A DNA stretch of 52,605 nt, from assembly GCA_018676675.1 (NCBI GenBank), contig JABHEG010000166.1, positions 1 to 52,605 on the forward strand, in the 5' to 3' direction. Made by a program: the position numbers and the translations under genes. This document shows positions 9,231 through 18,114 of this stretch, one piece after another. The notes under the pieces were generated by a model that worked only from the letters and a program-made list of their open reading frames with translations, ran no database searches and was not told the DNA's origin. The DNA comes from Lentisphaerota bacterium. GTDB lineage: Bacteria > Verrucomicrobiota > Lentisphaeria > Oligosphaerales > JABHEG01. Positions within the stretch are counted from its first letter, which is position 1, and every line of letters starts with the position of its first letter.

Positions 9231-10241
9231 TCACCAGGAGTCACGGATCTCGGTGATCCGCGGCCAGGCCAGTTCTGGGTAGAAGTCGTGGCCCCCGTCG
9301 CCCACGAGGAGTTCTGTGTGGTCGGGAACGTCGAGGGCAGTGAACGCGGCCTGGGTCTGGGCGAAAGCCGACTCCACACCGGACAACGTCGCGATGCTGT
9401 CGTGGCGTCCGGCCACGATGACAAGGTGCCTCGGAGCCACCAGTCCCCCCAGGTCACCCATGTCTGCAACCTGCAGGATTCCGGGCAGGTAGCCGCAGGC
9501 GCAGTGCTTGTGCTTCAGCCAGGATTCGGCGTAGGCACAGTACGAGCACGACACGACTGCGAGCCGGATACGTTCATCCAGACAGGCCGCGTAGAAGGTG
9601 ACCGTACCGCCTGTCGAGTTCCCCATGCATCCGATACGGTCGCTGTCCAATTCAGGTCGGGTCGCAATGAAGTCGATAGCGCGCATGATGTCGAAGACAC
9701 GTTCGCCGGTCAAGGTCCGGCCGAGCATCAGGGCATGCAGCGCCTCGCGTGTGCAGTCGCCCGCCCGTTCCCCGAAACAGCGCTGCTCGACCGCCAGTGC
9801 CGCCCAGCCGTTTCGGACCGCCGCCAAGGCAAAATCACGTCCGCCGCGCGCCCCGGGTGTCAAGGACAGTTCCATTCCCGCCTGAGCGTGTCCCTGCAGA
9901 CATATCATCACGGGAAATGGCGCCTTTCCCTCTCGCGGAGTCAGTAGATAGGCTGGGACATCCGCACCTGGCTCGGCCTGAAAGACGATCCGCTGGCGTC
10001 TGAACCCGTCCTCCTCAGACGCTGGTTCTGTCGTTACGGTCATGTCCCGGGGCCCGATCTCCGGTACAGCCAGGATCTCACGGAGCTTGCCGCGCAACTC
10101 GGCCTGCCACGCCACGGCGTCCTTCTCCGGATCGAAGGCCAGGCTTGGATCCGTTACCCCCGCAAGGTCGCGGTGATAGGCAAGTGGGTCGGTTGCGGTA
10201 TGGGCCTTCCGGGGCCTCGCTTCTTCTGATTTCTGTGCCAT
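9231..10241 (-). CDS. Alpha/beta hydrolase, acetyl-xylan-esterase or dienelactone-hydrolase like
   Basis: This is a 336-residue alpha/beta hydrolase. The nucleophile elbow is GNSTGG in DRIGCMGNSTGG, and the distal catalytic His lies in GDGGHDFYPELAW. The stretch PVMICLQGH gives the oxyanion-hole region. No signal peptide is seen, so it probably acts in the cytoplasm, removing acyl groups from carbohydrates or similar esters. It is the last gene of a minus-strand run: its start lies 27 bases after the stop of the glycosidase gene, so the two are likely co-transcribed. The N-terminal 60 residues are charged and helical, as in the large PVC-type esterases. Substrate is not determinable from sequence alone. 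Confidence 0.8.
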   Translation of the reverse strand: MAQKSEEARPRKAHTATDPLAYHRDLAGVTDPSLAFDPEKDAVAWQAELRGKLREILAVPEIGPRDMTVTTEPASEEDGFRRQRIVFQAEPGADVPAYLLTPREGKAPFPVMICLQGHAQAGMELSLTPGARGGRDFALAAVRNGWAALAVEQRCFGERAGDCTREALHALMLGRTLTGERVFDIMRAIDFIATRPELDSDRIGCMGNSTGGTVTFYAACLDERIRLAVVSCSYCAYAESWLKHKHCACGYLPGILQVADMGDLGGLVAPRHLVIVAGRHDSIATLSGVESAFAQTQAAFTALDVPDHTELLVGDGGHDFYPELAWPRITEIRDSW

Positions 10242-10268
10242 TTGTGCGCCTGTCGTGCGATTGCTGAT

Positions 10269-13200
10269 TCACTCGGCCAGGTAGAAATCTGGGTATTCGC
10301 CGGGGCGCTTGCCTTCGACGATGCCTGGGCTGAGCCCCATCCAGTAGTTCACGCCTGCTCCGTCATTGTCACAGGCGACCGGATTGAGGGAAAAGACCAT
10401 TCCTGCTGCCGGCGTGCGACCGAGTCCTGCCCATGGGAACGCGAACTCGTAACGCGTCTCGTGTTGATCCTCGATCCGCATTCCTGCAGCACGGAACGGA
10501 GGCTTCCCCACGGGGTGTGTCTGGTAGATGCGAGTGCCGGTGTTGTCCACCAGAGCGCCGTACTCACGGTCGTTGGCATCATAGCTCGGGACGCCGGTCG
10601 CATCGTTCATCACGTCAATGCCGAGCTGAATGGCGTCGCTCTTCCAGAATCCCACGACCTTGGGTGTCGCGTGGACATCGTCGGTCACACGCAGGAGGAT
10701 GTACAAGTTCTCCTCATCCCAGGCGGCGCTCACTCGCATGCTCAGATCTTCGGGGCCGAGCCACCCGGCCTTGTCAGGCGGAAGCACGTCATGGCGGGCA
10801 TTCACAACGATTTGGGGGACGCCCTCCCAGTCCCCGATCTTGCCATCAACTGCGATTCGGGTGCTCCGTGTCACCGGCAGCACTTTTGTTGGGATGGTGA
10901 CTTGAACGGACTTGCCCTTGCGCGGAGTGAGGGTGACGGGAAGCGGCTTGCCGTTGTGCGCGGTCACGGGACGCGACAGCGGAATCTCGAGTGGAACGGG
11001 GTCTCTGCCTCCCGGCGGCAACGTCAACTCTCCGGCTGCGCCGTCTGCCGAACCGGTCAACTGCAAGACATCTGAGGTGTTGTTGAGCAGGCCGAGACTC
11101 ACGGTGCGGACATCGCTGAGCCGGGCACTGGCAACCGTAACGGGCTCAGCGGCCGACACCTTGGCGGCACGCAGACTAGCCGCCAGGGCAGCGCCTTGCG
11201 CAGCAGATGTCTGAACGAATAAGGGGGTTTCGCTCAACCGGAGTCCCTCTTTGCTGGCGATGGGACGGCCGTAGAGGTCGAACACTCGTGCGTTTGCCGG
11301 CAAGTCAGCAGCCAGAACGAACGATGCGGTCACACACCAGAGCGCGGCAAGAGCCGTGTCGGTTGTTTCACGTTTGAAGACGCAGGCCCGAATCCGATCG
11401 CCAGCCAACTGGAACGAGTCAATGGGAACTGCGTGATCAAGGTGATAGGCAACCGTGGCGTACGCGACTGCGCCCGGCATAGGTTGTAAGGGAGCCCCGC
11501 GAAACAGGGCGTATTTCCCGCCCTTCCGGTACTCCTGGGCAAGGACAAACCAGAAGTACTTCTCCACCCCCGGCACGGACTTCGCGATGATCAGAGATCG
11601 TGCCGCGCAATCAGCGAACGCCAGAGCTATCTGCTCCGCCAACGGTTCCTCATCGCGAATTTCCCAGCCCTTCTCGCCGATCCAGTACCGATGGCCCTTG
11701 CCGGTCTCCCGGATGAGTTTCAGGGTCTCCTGGTGTTTTGCGGTCTCCCGGTTGCCTTCCGGGAACAGCGGCACAAGTCCCGGGCCGAAGGTGCGCGGAC
11801 TCGCGTACGGGTGCGGGGCCCAGACATCGAACAGATCTCCCACTTGATCGATGACAGCACGGCAGAATGGGTACCCGCGCTTTTGGTCCTGCCCGCTGAC
11901 ATTGGCCCCCACAATCGGGATGCCGGGGGCTTCCGCACGAATGATCGGCGCGATCAGCTTCACCATGCGCGCGTAGAACTCAACCCCTGCATCCAGCTCC
12001 AGGTTTCGGTGAGCCATCAGTTCCAGGTCCGGTTCGTTCTGGATCTCGAAGGCTGCGACGCCCTGGTGCTTGCGCACCATCTCACGAGCGAAGTCCGCGT
12101 AGCACTCCCACGCCTCTTCAGTGGGCAAACCGTCCGGGCCTATTGCTATCGACTTCAGCCACCCCGGCTCGCGGTATTCGAGGCACATCATTGTGTCGAT
12201 TCCCGCATCCCGGCACTGCTGCAGTTTCTCGATCGCATCGGTGCGCTTCCCTTTCTGCCGTTCACGCCACCGCCAGAAGTGGTAATAGCGAAACCAGTGA
12301 ACCCCGATTCTTGCGGCAACGTCTGGAATTACACTGTGCATGCCGAAGAACGACTCCGGGTCACGCTGCAGGTAACGAAGTGGCTCGTTGACCACACCGA
12401 ACGCGCCCTCACCGTGCTCTACCGTGTCGTGGGCGACCTGGACCTGCACATGGAAGTAGCCAGGCCCGGGATTCGCTACAGTGAATTCCAGGGCTTCGGG
12501 AGCCCATGGACCGAAGCTCAACTTCTTCGTGGTTGAGGCCACGACCTCGCCGTTCAGATCCACAACCTTTGCTGTCACAGGAGCCGTGCGCTTCTCGCGC
12601 AGTCGGTTCTGTATCCGGACGGAGACTGGGATCGACGATTCCTCACGAAAATGGATGTGCCCGGGTTGGTTGGTGGTGACAGCGATCTCCCATGTGCTCT
12701 TGGGAGCCGCGCGGCGTACTCCGAGATTGCGCAGAAGGAACTCGCCCTTGGCTCCGTTGGTTGAGATAACTGCGACCAACAACCGACGAAGGGGGAAATG
12801 GATCGTGCCGTCCTTCGCCCCGCCCCAGTGCTTGTTGAACGTCTTCTTGTCCAGAGGGAGGGCGATCGTTTGCCAGTCACCGGGTTTCACGCTGAACGAC
12901 CCGGCATGCACCTGTCCCGTAGCGTCGTGAATCCGGGCCCGGAACGTGGTCACCTGCGAACTCCGTATGTCAAAGAGGATGTTCTCAGCTTTCTCTATCG
13001 TGGCATGGCATTCCGCTCCGGCATAGCGCCCACCTTCGCTAAGATCCACGACAGCCTTGATCACATCACGGCCGCCACTGGGGACCATACTTAGTTCGCC
13101 CTTCGCGCCCGGGAACTCCCTCCCGAGTTGCATGCTCCAGCCCCGCAGGGTGTCACAGAGCGTTACTAGAACATCGACCAAGCCCGGCTGGACGGGCGCA

Positions 13201-13337
13201 TCGCCCTGGGCCTGGCAGCGAGGATTGCCGAAGACAGCGACTATGGCGCCAAGCAGAAGCGCAGCTCCGGCTCGGCACGACGCCTGCAGCACACGGCTCA
13301 ATTGGTGATGCTTGCCCTGGCTCAGATCACTGATCAT
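10269..13337 (-). CDS. Secreted clan-A glycoside hydrolase with C-terminal CBM9-like domain
   Basis: This is a 1022-residue exported enzyme. I place the start at the ATG at 13337 because AAGAGG lies upstream and a signal peptide follows (ends CQAQG); longer in-frame starts lack these. Residues 60-210 form a beta-sandwich, and residues 230-320 look like an Ig-like module. The TIM barrel spans about 330-640, with the acid/base Glu at 435 in FEIQNEPD and the probable nucleophile Glu at 555 in WIGEKGW. This spacing fits GH39, GH5 and related clan-A families. Residues 825-1020 form a CBM9-like domain (DGKIGDWEG, then DAIQLGIDV). It lies between a ceramidase-like gene and an esterase gene in one apparent operon. 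Exact family and substrate are unclear. Confidence 0.8.
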   Translation of the reverse strand: MISDLSQGKHHQLSRVLQASCRAGAALLLGAIVAVFGNPRCQAQGDAPVQPGLVDVLVTLCDTLRGWSMQLGREFPGAKGELSMVPSGGRDVIKAVVDLSEGGRYAGAECHATIEKAENILFDIRSSQVTTFRARIHDATGQVHAGSFSVKPGDWQTIALPLDKKTFNKHWGGAKDGTIHFPLRRLLVAVISTNGAKGEFLLRNLGVRRAAPKSTWEIAVTTNQPGHIHFREESSIPVSVRIQNRLREKRTAPVTAKVVDLNGEVVASTTKKLSFGPWAPEALEFTVANPGPGYFHVQVQVAHDTVEHGEGAFGVVNEPLRYLQRDPESFFGMHSVIPDVAARIGVHWFRYYHFWRWRERQKGKRTDAIEKLQQCRDAGIDTMMCLEYREPGWLKSIAIGPDGLPTEEAWECYADFAREMVRKHQGVAAFEIQNEPDLELMAHRNLELDAGVEFYARMVKLIAPIIRAEAPGIPIVGANVSGQDQKRGYPFCRAVIDQVGDLFDVWAPHPYASPRTFGPGLVPLFPEGNRETAKHQETLKLIRETGKGHRYWIGEKGWEIRDEEPLAEQIALAFADCAARSLIIAKSVPGVEKYFWFVLAQEYRKGGKYALFRGAPLQPMPGAVAYATVAYHLDHAVPIDSFQLAGDRIRACVFKRETTDTALAALWCVTASFVLAADLPANARVFDLYGRPIASKEGLRLSETPLFVQTSAAQGAALAASLRAAKVSAAEPVTVASARLSDVRTVSLGLLNNTSDVLQLTGSADGAAGELTLPPGGRDPVPLEIPLSRPVTAHNGKPLPVTLTPRKGKSVQVTIPTKVLPVTRSTRIAVDGKIGDWEGVPQIVVNARHDVLPPDKAGWLGPEDLSMRVSAAWDEENLYILLRVTDDVHATPKVVGFWKSDAIQLGIDVMNDATGVPSYDANDREYGALVDNTGTRIYQTHPVGKPPFRAAGMRIEDQHETRYEFAFPWAGLGRTPAAGMVFSLNPVACDNDGAGVNYWMGLSPGIVEGKRPGEYPDFYLAE

Positions 13338-13482
13338 GGTCGGTATACCTCTTTCGCTGAATGTCATTGCCTTTATCGCCGCGATCCTACAGGATGGCCA
13401 GTCCAAGCATCCCAGCATCCGGGAATGTCGGTCTCGGAGATCCCGACCCACATCCCAGCATCTGTGGAACGACAGTGTGTTG

Positions 13483-14895
13483 TTACCGTGTCTTCGGGTA
13501 GTCTTCGCCCTCGAACAGTCTGTCGATAGCTGCCACGGTATTCTCCACGAGCACCTGACCGCCTTCCGGACCGACCCAGCACGACTTGACCAGAGCGCTG
13601 TAATGGCCGTGGTCTACGGCGCGTTGTGTGGGCAGATAGAACCCGCACGCGTCCGCGATTTGCACCAGGAATGTCTGCAATGCCTTGCTTCGCGAACGTA
13701 TGCGCATGGCGTAATCCACGTACAACTCGAATGCGTTGGTAGCGAAGACGACGTCGCCCAGCCTGATGACATGGCTCTCCATGTCCAGCATTGACTTCTC
13801 TTCTTGGTTTTCGTAACGACTGATCAACTCGCAGACATCACTAAACGGCCAGACTCTCTGGAACCCGTAAGGCTGTTTGGCGAGCTCTTCCTCACTCATG
13901 CTGTAGATGCGTTTCTCAAGCTTGTACTCTTCTTTTGTCACCATCATGCGCGGCAGTTGCCAGGTAGCGACTTCGTGTGCAAACGTCACGGTGTCTTCTG
14001 GTGGCGATGCGGTGGCAAGAGCTTCATCGACCGCTGCCATGATCCGACGCGTGATGATGCCGCACTTGTCGAGGCCGAGACGATTGCGCAGATCGGCTTC
14101 TTCGGTTTTGTCGTAGAGAAGGTGCGGGGACATATCGCCGGCTGGGGCGCATTGGGGTAGGAGATGAACTCCGGCACCGTGACGCTCGGCAATGGCTTCG
14201 CGGACACAATGCCAGTAATCAGCGGAAAACGCGCTCATGTGTTCCTGACACTGTGACGGGCAGGCCAGGTTGACCAGCATTCCGGTGAGTTCGCCAGCGG
14301 GATCGCGGGTGAACAGCATGTTAACCGAATGATCCTCGCAGGATTCGAACCCGAGGATGTCAGATCTGTCGGTCCCGCCGTACATGAGGCCGGTGCCGTC
14401 TGCATACGTAGCGCGTCGGCAACGGGCTACCGTAGCGTACCCGAATCCGCGCGAAAGACTCCCGGGTGCACGCTTGGCCCAGGCGGCCTCGACCAAGTCG
14501 GCCAGTTGTGCAACCAGCCACTGACGGTACTCATCCGGGCACATGAACTCGGGATCGTCTTCCGGTTCATCGTAGAAACCGGAGTCCACCGCGGGCCCGG
14601 TGTGCGTGTGCGTACAGCTCACAGTGATTTTCTGCGCGTCCAGGTCCTGACACCGGCCCTCCAACGCTTGGTGGAGGTCGTGCTTGAACGTGCATAGGGC
14701 AAGATCGCAGGAGACAATCACGGCCTGTTCGGTACCGCCATTCTCGTCGCGCACCTCAAGCGCCAAAGCCGTGGCTGTCAGCGGGTTGAGTACTTCGTCC
14801 GATATGCGTGTCTGAAATTGTCCCAGGACGAGCGTCTTCCGACGTGGTGTGATGTCGGTCCGAGCCCAACCGATGTGCAATTTGCCATGTGTCAT
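13483..14895 (-). CDS. Neutral/alkaline ceramidase-like N-terminal domain protein
   Basis: This is a 470-residue protein of the neutral/alkaline non-lysosomal ceramidase superfamily. Diagnostic stretches are the N-terminal GWARTDITP, a central VSCTHTHTGP (the metal-binding HTHTGP), and NLACPSQCQE. Proteins with only this domain are common in PVC and environmental genomes. They are usually called ceramidase-like although many sit beside glycan-degrading genes and may cleave other amides or esters. No signal peptide is visible. It is the first gene of a minus-strand run, with 145 bases separating it from the glycosidase. The upstream SD is weak (AAGGGAAAG, about 13 bases from the ATG). Metal-dependent hydrolase activity is likely; the actual substrate is inference. 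Confidence 0.75.
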   Translation of the reverse strand: MTHGKLHIGWARTDITPRRKTLVLGQFQTRISDEVLNPLTATALALEVRDENGGTEQAVIVSCDLALCTFKHDLHQALEGRCQDLDAQKITVSCTHTHTGPAVDSGFYDEPEDDPEFMCPDEYRQWLVAQLADLVEAAWAKRAPGSLSRGFGYATVARCRRATYADGTGLMYGGTDRSDILGFESCEDHSVNMLFTRDPAGELTGMLVNLACPSQCQEHMSAFSADYWHCVREAIAERHGAGVHLLPQCAPAGDMSPHLLYDKTEEADLRNRLGLDKCGIITRRIMAAVDEALATASPPEDTVTFAHEVATWQLPRMMVTKEEYKLEKRIYSMSEEELAKQPYGFQRVWPFSDVCELISRYENQEEKSMLDMESHVIRLGDVVFATNAFELYVDYAMRIRSRSKALQTFLVQIADACGFYLPTQRAVDHGHYSALVKSCWVGPEGGQVLVENTVAAIDRLFEGEDYPKTR

Positions 14896-15239
14896 CTTGT
14901 CGAGTCACTTTCCCTTGATCTGTTACGGCTGTGGAGGCGGAGACAGTTGGCGGACGGAGCGATGCGTATAGTGGCAAATGAGCCGCGTTCGGAGCAGAGC
15001 CGACCCCCTGACGCGTGCTGATACGATAGTGTTCCAGGTCTTCCTGGCAAGCCTCTTGTCTGCCCATAGGAATTGCGCGTTAGCCGTAGCAGGGCAGGAC
15101 AGGGCAGGCCCTGCGATCTGCATTTCAGGCTCCCGCATTACAGGGTGCAGAACTCCGCCCGCCCCCCGACCTCTCGCTTCCTCCTGAGCATCTCTTTCGG
15201 AAAGGGCTTGCCCCGCAGATGTCACGAGCCATAGTATCG
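14896..15239. other. Gap between divergent operons, with dispersed repeat
   Basis: This region separates the minus-strand ceramidase-like gene from the cobalamin riboswitch. A 100-codon minus-strand frame (14923-15225) exists but has no supporting SD and no recognisable domain. Bases 15089-15145 match 32167-32219 at about 80%, a small dispersed repeat shared with the degenerate HTH locus. Promoters for both operons presumably lie here, but I could not pick one with confidence. Confidence 0.4.
15089..15145. repeat. Dispersed repeat, copy 1 (with 32167-32219)
   Basis: Shares GGCC(C/T)TGCGATCTG, ATTT and CCCGCATT(A/G)CAGGG blocks with 32167-32219 in the same orientation. One base gap and about 20% differences are seen by eye. 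Confidence 0.5.
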
Positions 15240-15390
15240 TTGTTCACAATCTGAAATAACGGAACAGGGTGTAAATCCCTGGCGGGTCCGCCGCTGTAAC
15301 CGGGGACGAAAGCTCCATCATGTCACTGCTTGCATAGCAAGTGGGAAGACGGAGCCGGTAGGATGAACCGGAAGCCAGAAGACGATTTCA
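15240..15390 (+). promoter_or_regulatory. Cobalamin (B12) riboswitch controlling the cobQ-btu operon
   Basis: The core elements appear in canonical order: AACGGAACAGGGTG, AATCCCTGGCGGGTCCGCCGCTGT, GGGGACGAAAGCTCC, a TCACTG...GTGGGAAGAC section, and AAGCCAGAAGACGAT (the B12-box side). It lies about 90 bases before the CobD-CobQ fusion. After the aptamer, TCAGAAG (15388) and CTTCTGA (15467) plus AAGACAC/GTGTCTT can form a long hairpin, but no U-run follows. Control may therefore be translational or by another mechanism. In this class adenosylcobalamin binding normally reduces expression. Confidence 0.93.
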
Positions 15391-15467
15391 GAAGCAAGAC
15401 ACGCTGTGGGCGTGGAAGGACGGTACTCCTTCTGCGGTCTATCCTCATCTTGTGTCTTCCCTTCTGA
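15388..15467 (+). promoter_or_regulatory. Leader hairpin between riboswitch and first gene
   Basis: Paired arms TCAGAAG..AAGACAC and GTGTCTT..CTTCTGA enclose a smaller GAAGGA/TCCTTC hairpin. It begins in the last bases of the aptamer, which suits an expression platform. It lacks a T-tract, so it is not a standard intrinsic terminator. Confidence 0.45.
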
Positions 15468-15482
15468 TCGCCACTTGGGCTC

Positions 15483-18110
15483 GTGCGTTCCATGGCCAAC
15501 CGGCCCGGAAACGCTCCCCTGGAGCCCAATACAGTGTATACCCACGGTGGCGACATCACTCGACTGGCCAAGGCGGCAGAATGCGCGCCAGAAGAGATTC
15601 TCGACCTGAGCGCGAACATCAACCCGCTCGGCCCCCCTGCCTGGCTTCGTGCTGTGGTCAATCGCCATCTGGCGGGAGTCGCGCATTACCCTTCCCCACG
15701 TGCTGAAGAGCTGCTTGCCGCAATTGCACGGGCATTCCAGGTTTCCAGCCCCAATGTCGTGGCGGGGAACGGCTCGACGGAAGTACTCTATGCGTTTTTC
15801 CGGGCGCTCAAACCGAGACGCGTGATCATCCCTTCACCAGCCTACGGCGATTACACACAGGCAGCTGAGCTGGCAGACACGAGTGTCCTGCCCACGACAC
15901 TCTCGCCGGACACGAATTTCGCTCTCGACATCCCTGCTTTGGTGGCTATCGCCCGCGAGGGGGATGCGATAGCCCTCGGACGCCCCGCGAACCCAGCAGG
16001 CACACTTCCCTCTGTCGCTGAGATCAGAGACTTGGCAGAGCAACTTCCCGACACCGTATTGCTGGTGGACGAAGCTTTCGGTGACTTTCTTGAGGCGGGC
16101 GACACCATCCTCAGGGAGCAGCCTCCGAACGTCGTCGTGTTGCGGTCACTGACGAAGTTCTACGCCATCCCCGGTATCCGTCTGGGGTTCGCCGTAGCAT
16201 CCGAGGCACTGGCGGAAGACCTCCGGAGGCAGATTCCTCCCTGGTCGGTCAACACGTTGGCCCAACAGGTGGGAATCGCTGCTCTGGAGGACGCGGAGTA
16301 CGCAGCCGAGACACGGAGAATTACGTCTGATTTCAGGAGTCTCCTGCATACCATGCTGGGGGAGATTCCTGCCCTCCGACTCTTCCCTTCTCACGCCAAC
16401 TACGTGTTGGTGCAACGCCGGGATGGCGGCACTGCACGTGATCTGGCGGACAAGCTCCTGCGCCGACACCGCATCGCGATTCGTGTGTGTGACAACTACG
16501 TGGGACTCGACCAGACCTACTTCCGCGCGGCGGTGGGCACCCCGGAAGAAAGTGGACTCCTAGTCGAGGGGGTAGCCGACTGCCTGGAACAGAAGCCGAG
16601 AGCCTTGCGGTGCCCCCGACGTCGTCCCACGCCGGCACTGATGATCCAAGGGACAACATCCAATGCGGGGAAAAGCGTCATCGCCGCTGCTTTCTGCCGG
16701 ATTCTGGCCCAGGATGGGGTCCATGTGGCTCCGTTCAAAGCACAGAACATGTCGCTGAACTCTTTCGTGACGAGAGACGGATGCGAGATGGGACGCGCAC
16801 AAGTCGTGCAAGCGCAGGCGTGCCGACTCGACCCCGACGTCCGCATGAACCCCATTCTGCTCAAGCCCAACAGCGACACGGGCAGTCAGATCATCTGCAT
16901 GGGCAAGCCCATCGGGAACATGGACGTCATGACCTACACCGAGCGCAAGGCCAACCTGCGGAAGACGGTACATGCCACCTACGATTCTCTCTCAGCTGAC
17001 TATGAAGCCATCATCCTGGAGGGCGCTGGGAGTCCGGCCGAGGTCAACCTGAAGCGCCATGACCTGGTCAACATGCAGATGGCTCGCCATGCGAGGGCGC
17101 CTGTTCTGCTCGTTGGCGACATCGATCGCGGAGGAGTCTATGCAGCGTTCGTGGGTACATTGGCAGTCATGGAGGAGTGGGAGCGACGCTTGATCACTGG
17201 CTTCCTGGTCAACCGATTCCGTGGGGACGCCTCCCTGCTGCAGGAAGCGCATGACTACATCCTCGACTACACAGGCAAACCAGTTCTGGGGGTTGTGCCC
17301 TACCTGAGGGATCTGGGGTTGCCCGAGGAGGACTCGGTGGAGTTCAAGAACGGGGCCGGGGCTTCCGCGGCGTCCCGCCCGGACGCCGTCGAGGTCGCGG
17401 CTATCGACTTGCCGCATATCTCAAACTTCACCGACCTGGATGCTCTGGGCATCGAGCCGGATGTCTCCCTACGCATCGTGCGTCGTCCGAGTGAACTGGG
17501 CCACCCGGACGCCGTCATCTTGCCCGGCAGCAAGAACGTGCCCGGTGACCTGGCCGTCCTACAGGAGAGCGGCATGGCCGACATGGTGTCACAGCTGGCC
17601 CAGAATGGTCGGACAGTGGTTGTCGGACTGTGTGGCGGCTTCCAGATGCTGGGTGTGCGTGTCGCGGATCCGCACGGTCTGGAGGGCGGTAGTGCGTCGC
17701 ACATGCCCGGGTTGAGTGCACTCCCCATCGAGACTGAGCTGGCCCAGACCAAGACACTCACCCGCAGCGAAGGGCGTCATGCCACAAGCGGAGCCGAAGT
17801 CTCGGGGTACGAGATCCACCATGGCGTGACCGAGGTCGGCTCCTGTGACCCCATGTTCCTGGACAGCGATGGACGAAATCTCGGTGTGTGTTCTCCCGAC
17901 GGCCGCGTCTGGGGCACATACCTTCACGGCATCTTCGATCCAGATCGATTCCGTCGCGTCTTCATCGACGATCTTCGCGTGCGCAAGGGGCTAAATCCCT
18001 TGGGCAGTGTGCAGGCGCACTACGGGATCGAGACTGCGCTGGACGCGCTGGCCGATGTGGTGCGCAACGCTGTGGACATGCGGGACATTTACAGCATGAT
18101 GGGACTGTAA
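15483..18110 (+). CDS. CobD-CobQ fusion: threonine-phosphate decarboxylase plus cobyric acid synthase
   Basis: This 875-residue protein joins two cobamide enzymes. Residues 10-370 are a PLP-dependent CobD-type decarboxylase that makes aminopropanol phosphate from L-threonine phosphate. It has LSANINPLG near the N-terminus and the PLP lysine K225 in SLTKFYAIPG. Residues 381-875 are CobQ/CbiP, which amidates adenosylcobyrinic acid diamide to cobyric acid. It shows MIQGTTSNAGKS at 387-398, NLKRHDLVNMQMA, the class I amidotransferase Cys717 in GLCGGFQML, and His815 in GTYLHGIF. The linker is short and Arg/Pro-rich. The start is GTG at 15483 (or ATG at 15492); no strong SD is visible, consistent with riboswitch-linked control. 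It is first in the rightward operon. Joining them could couple aminopropanol phosphate supply to cobyric acid formation. Confidence 0.93.
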   Translation: MRSMANRPGNAPLEPNTVYTHGGDITRLAKAAECAPEEILDLSANINPLGPPAWLRAVVNRHLAGVAHYPSPRAEELLAAIARAFQVSSPNVVAGNGSTEVLYAFFRALKPRRVIIPSPAYGDYTQAAELADTSVLPTTLSPDTNFALDIPALVAIAREGDAIALGRPANPAGTLPSVAEIRDLAEQLPDTVLLVDEAFGDFLEAGDTILREQPPNVVVLRSLTKFYAIPGIRLGFAVASEALAEDLRRQIPPWSVNTLAQQVGIAALEDAEYAAETRRITSDFRSLLHTMLGEIPALRLFPSHANYVLVQRRDGGTARDLADKLLRRHRIAIRVCDNYVGLDQTYFRAAVGTPEESGLLVEGVADCLEQKPRALRCPRRRPTPALMIQGTTSNAGKSVIAAAFCRILAQDGVHVAPFKAQNMSLNSFVTRDGCEMGRAQVVQAQACRLDPDVRMNPILLKPNSDTGSQIICMGKPIGNMDVMTYTERKANLRKTVHATYDSLSADYEAIILEGAGSPAEVNLKRHDLVNMQMARHARAPVLLVGDIDRGGVYAAFVGTLAVMEEWERRLITGFLVNRFRGDASLLQEAHDYILDYTGKPVLGVVPYLRDLGLPEEDSVEFKNGAGASAASRPDAVEVAAIDLPHISNFTDLDALGIEPDVSLRIVRRPSELGHPDAVILPGSKNVPGDLAVLQESGMADMVSQLAQNGRTVVVGLCGGFQMLGVRVADPHGLEGGSASHMPGLSALPIETELAQTKTLTRSEGRHATSGAEVSGYEIHHGVTEVGSCDPMFLDSDGRNLGVCSPDGRVWGTYLHGIFDPDRFRRVFIDDLRVRKGLNPLGSVQAHYGIETALDALADVVRNAVDMRDIYSMMGL

Positions 18111-18114
18111 GAGC

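Noticed and set aside
14340..14356. Reverse-strand sequence CCTCGGGTTCGAATCCT resembling a tRNA T-loop
   Set aside because: It lies inside the ceramidase-like coding region, and I find no matching acceptor stem, anticodon arm or D-loop around it.
14923..15225. A 100-codon minus-strand frame upstream of the ceramidase-like gene
   Set aside because: No SD or domain; part of it is a dispersed repeat, so it is reported only as a gap feature.
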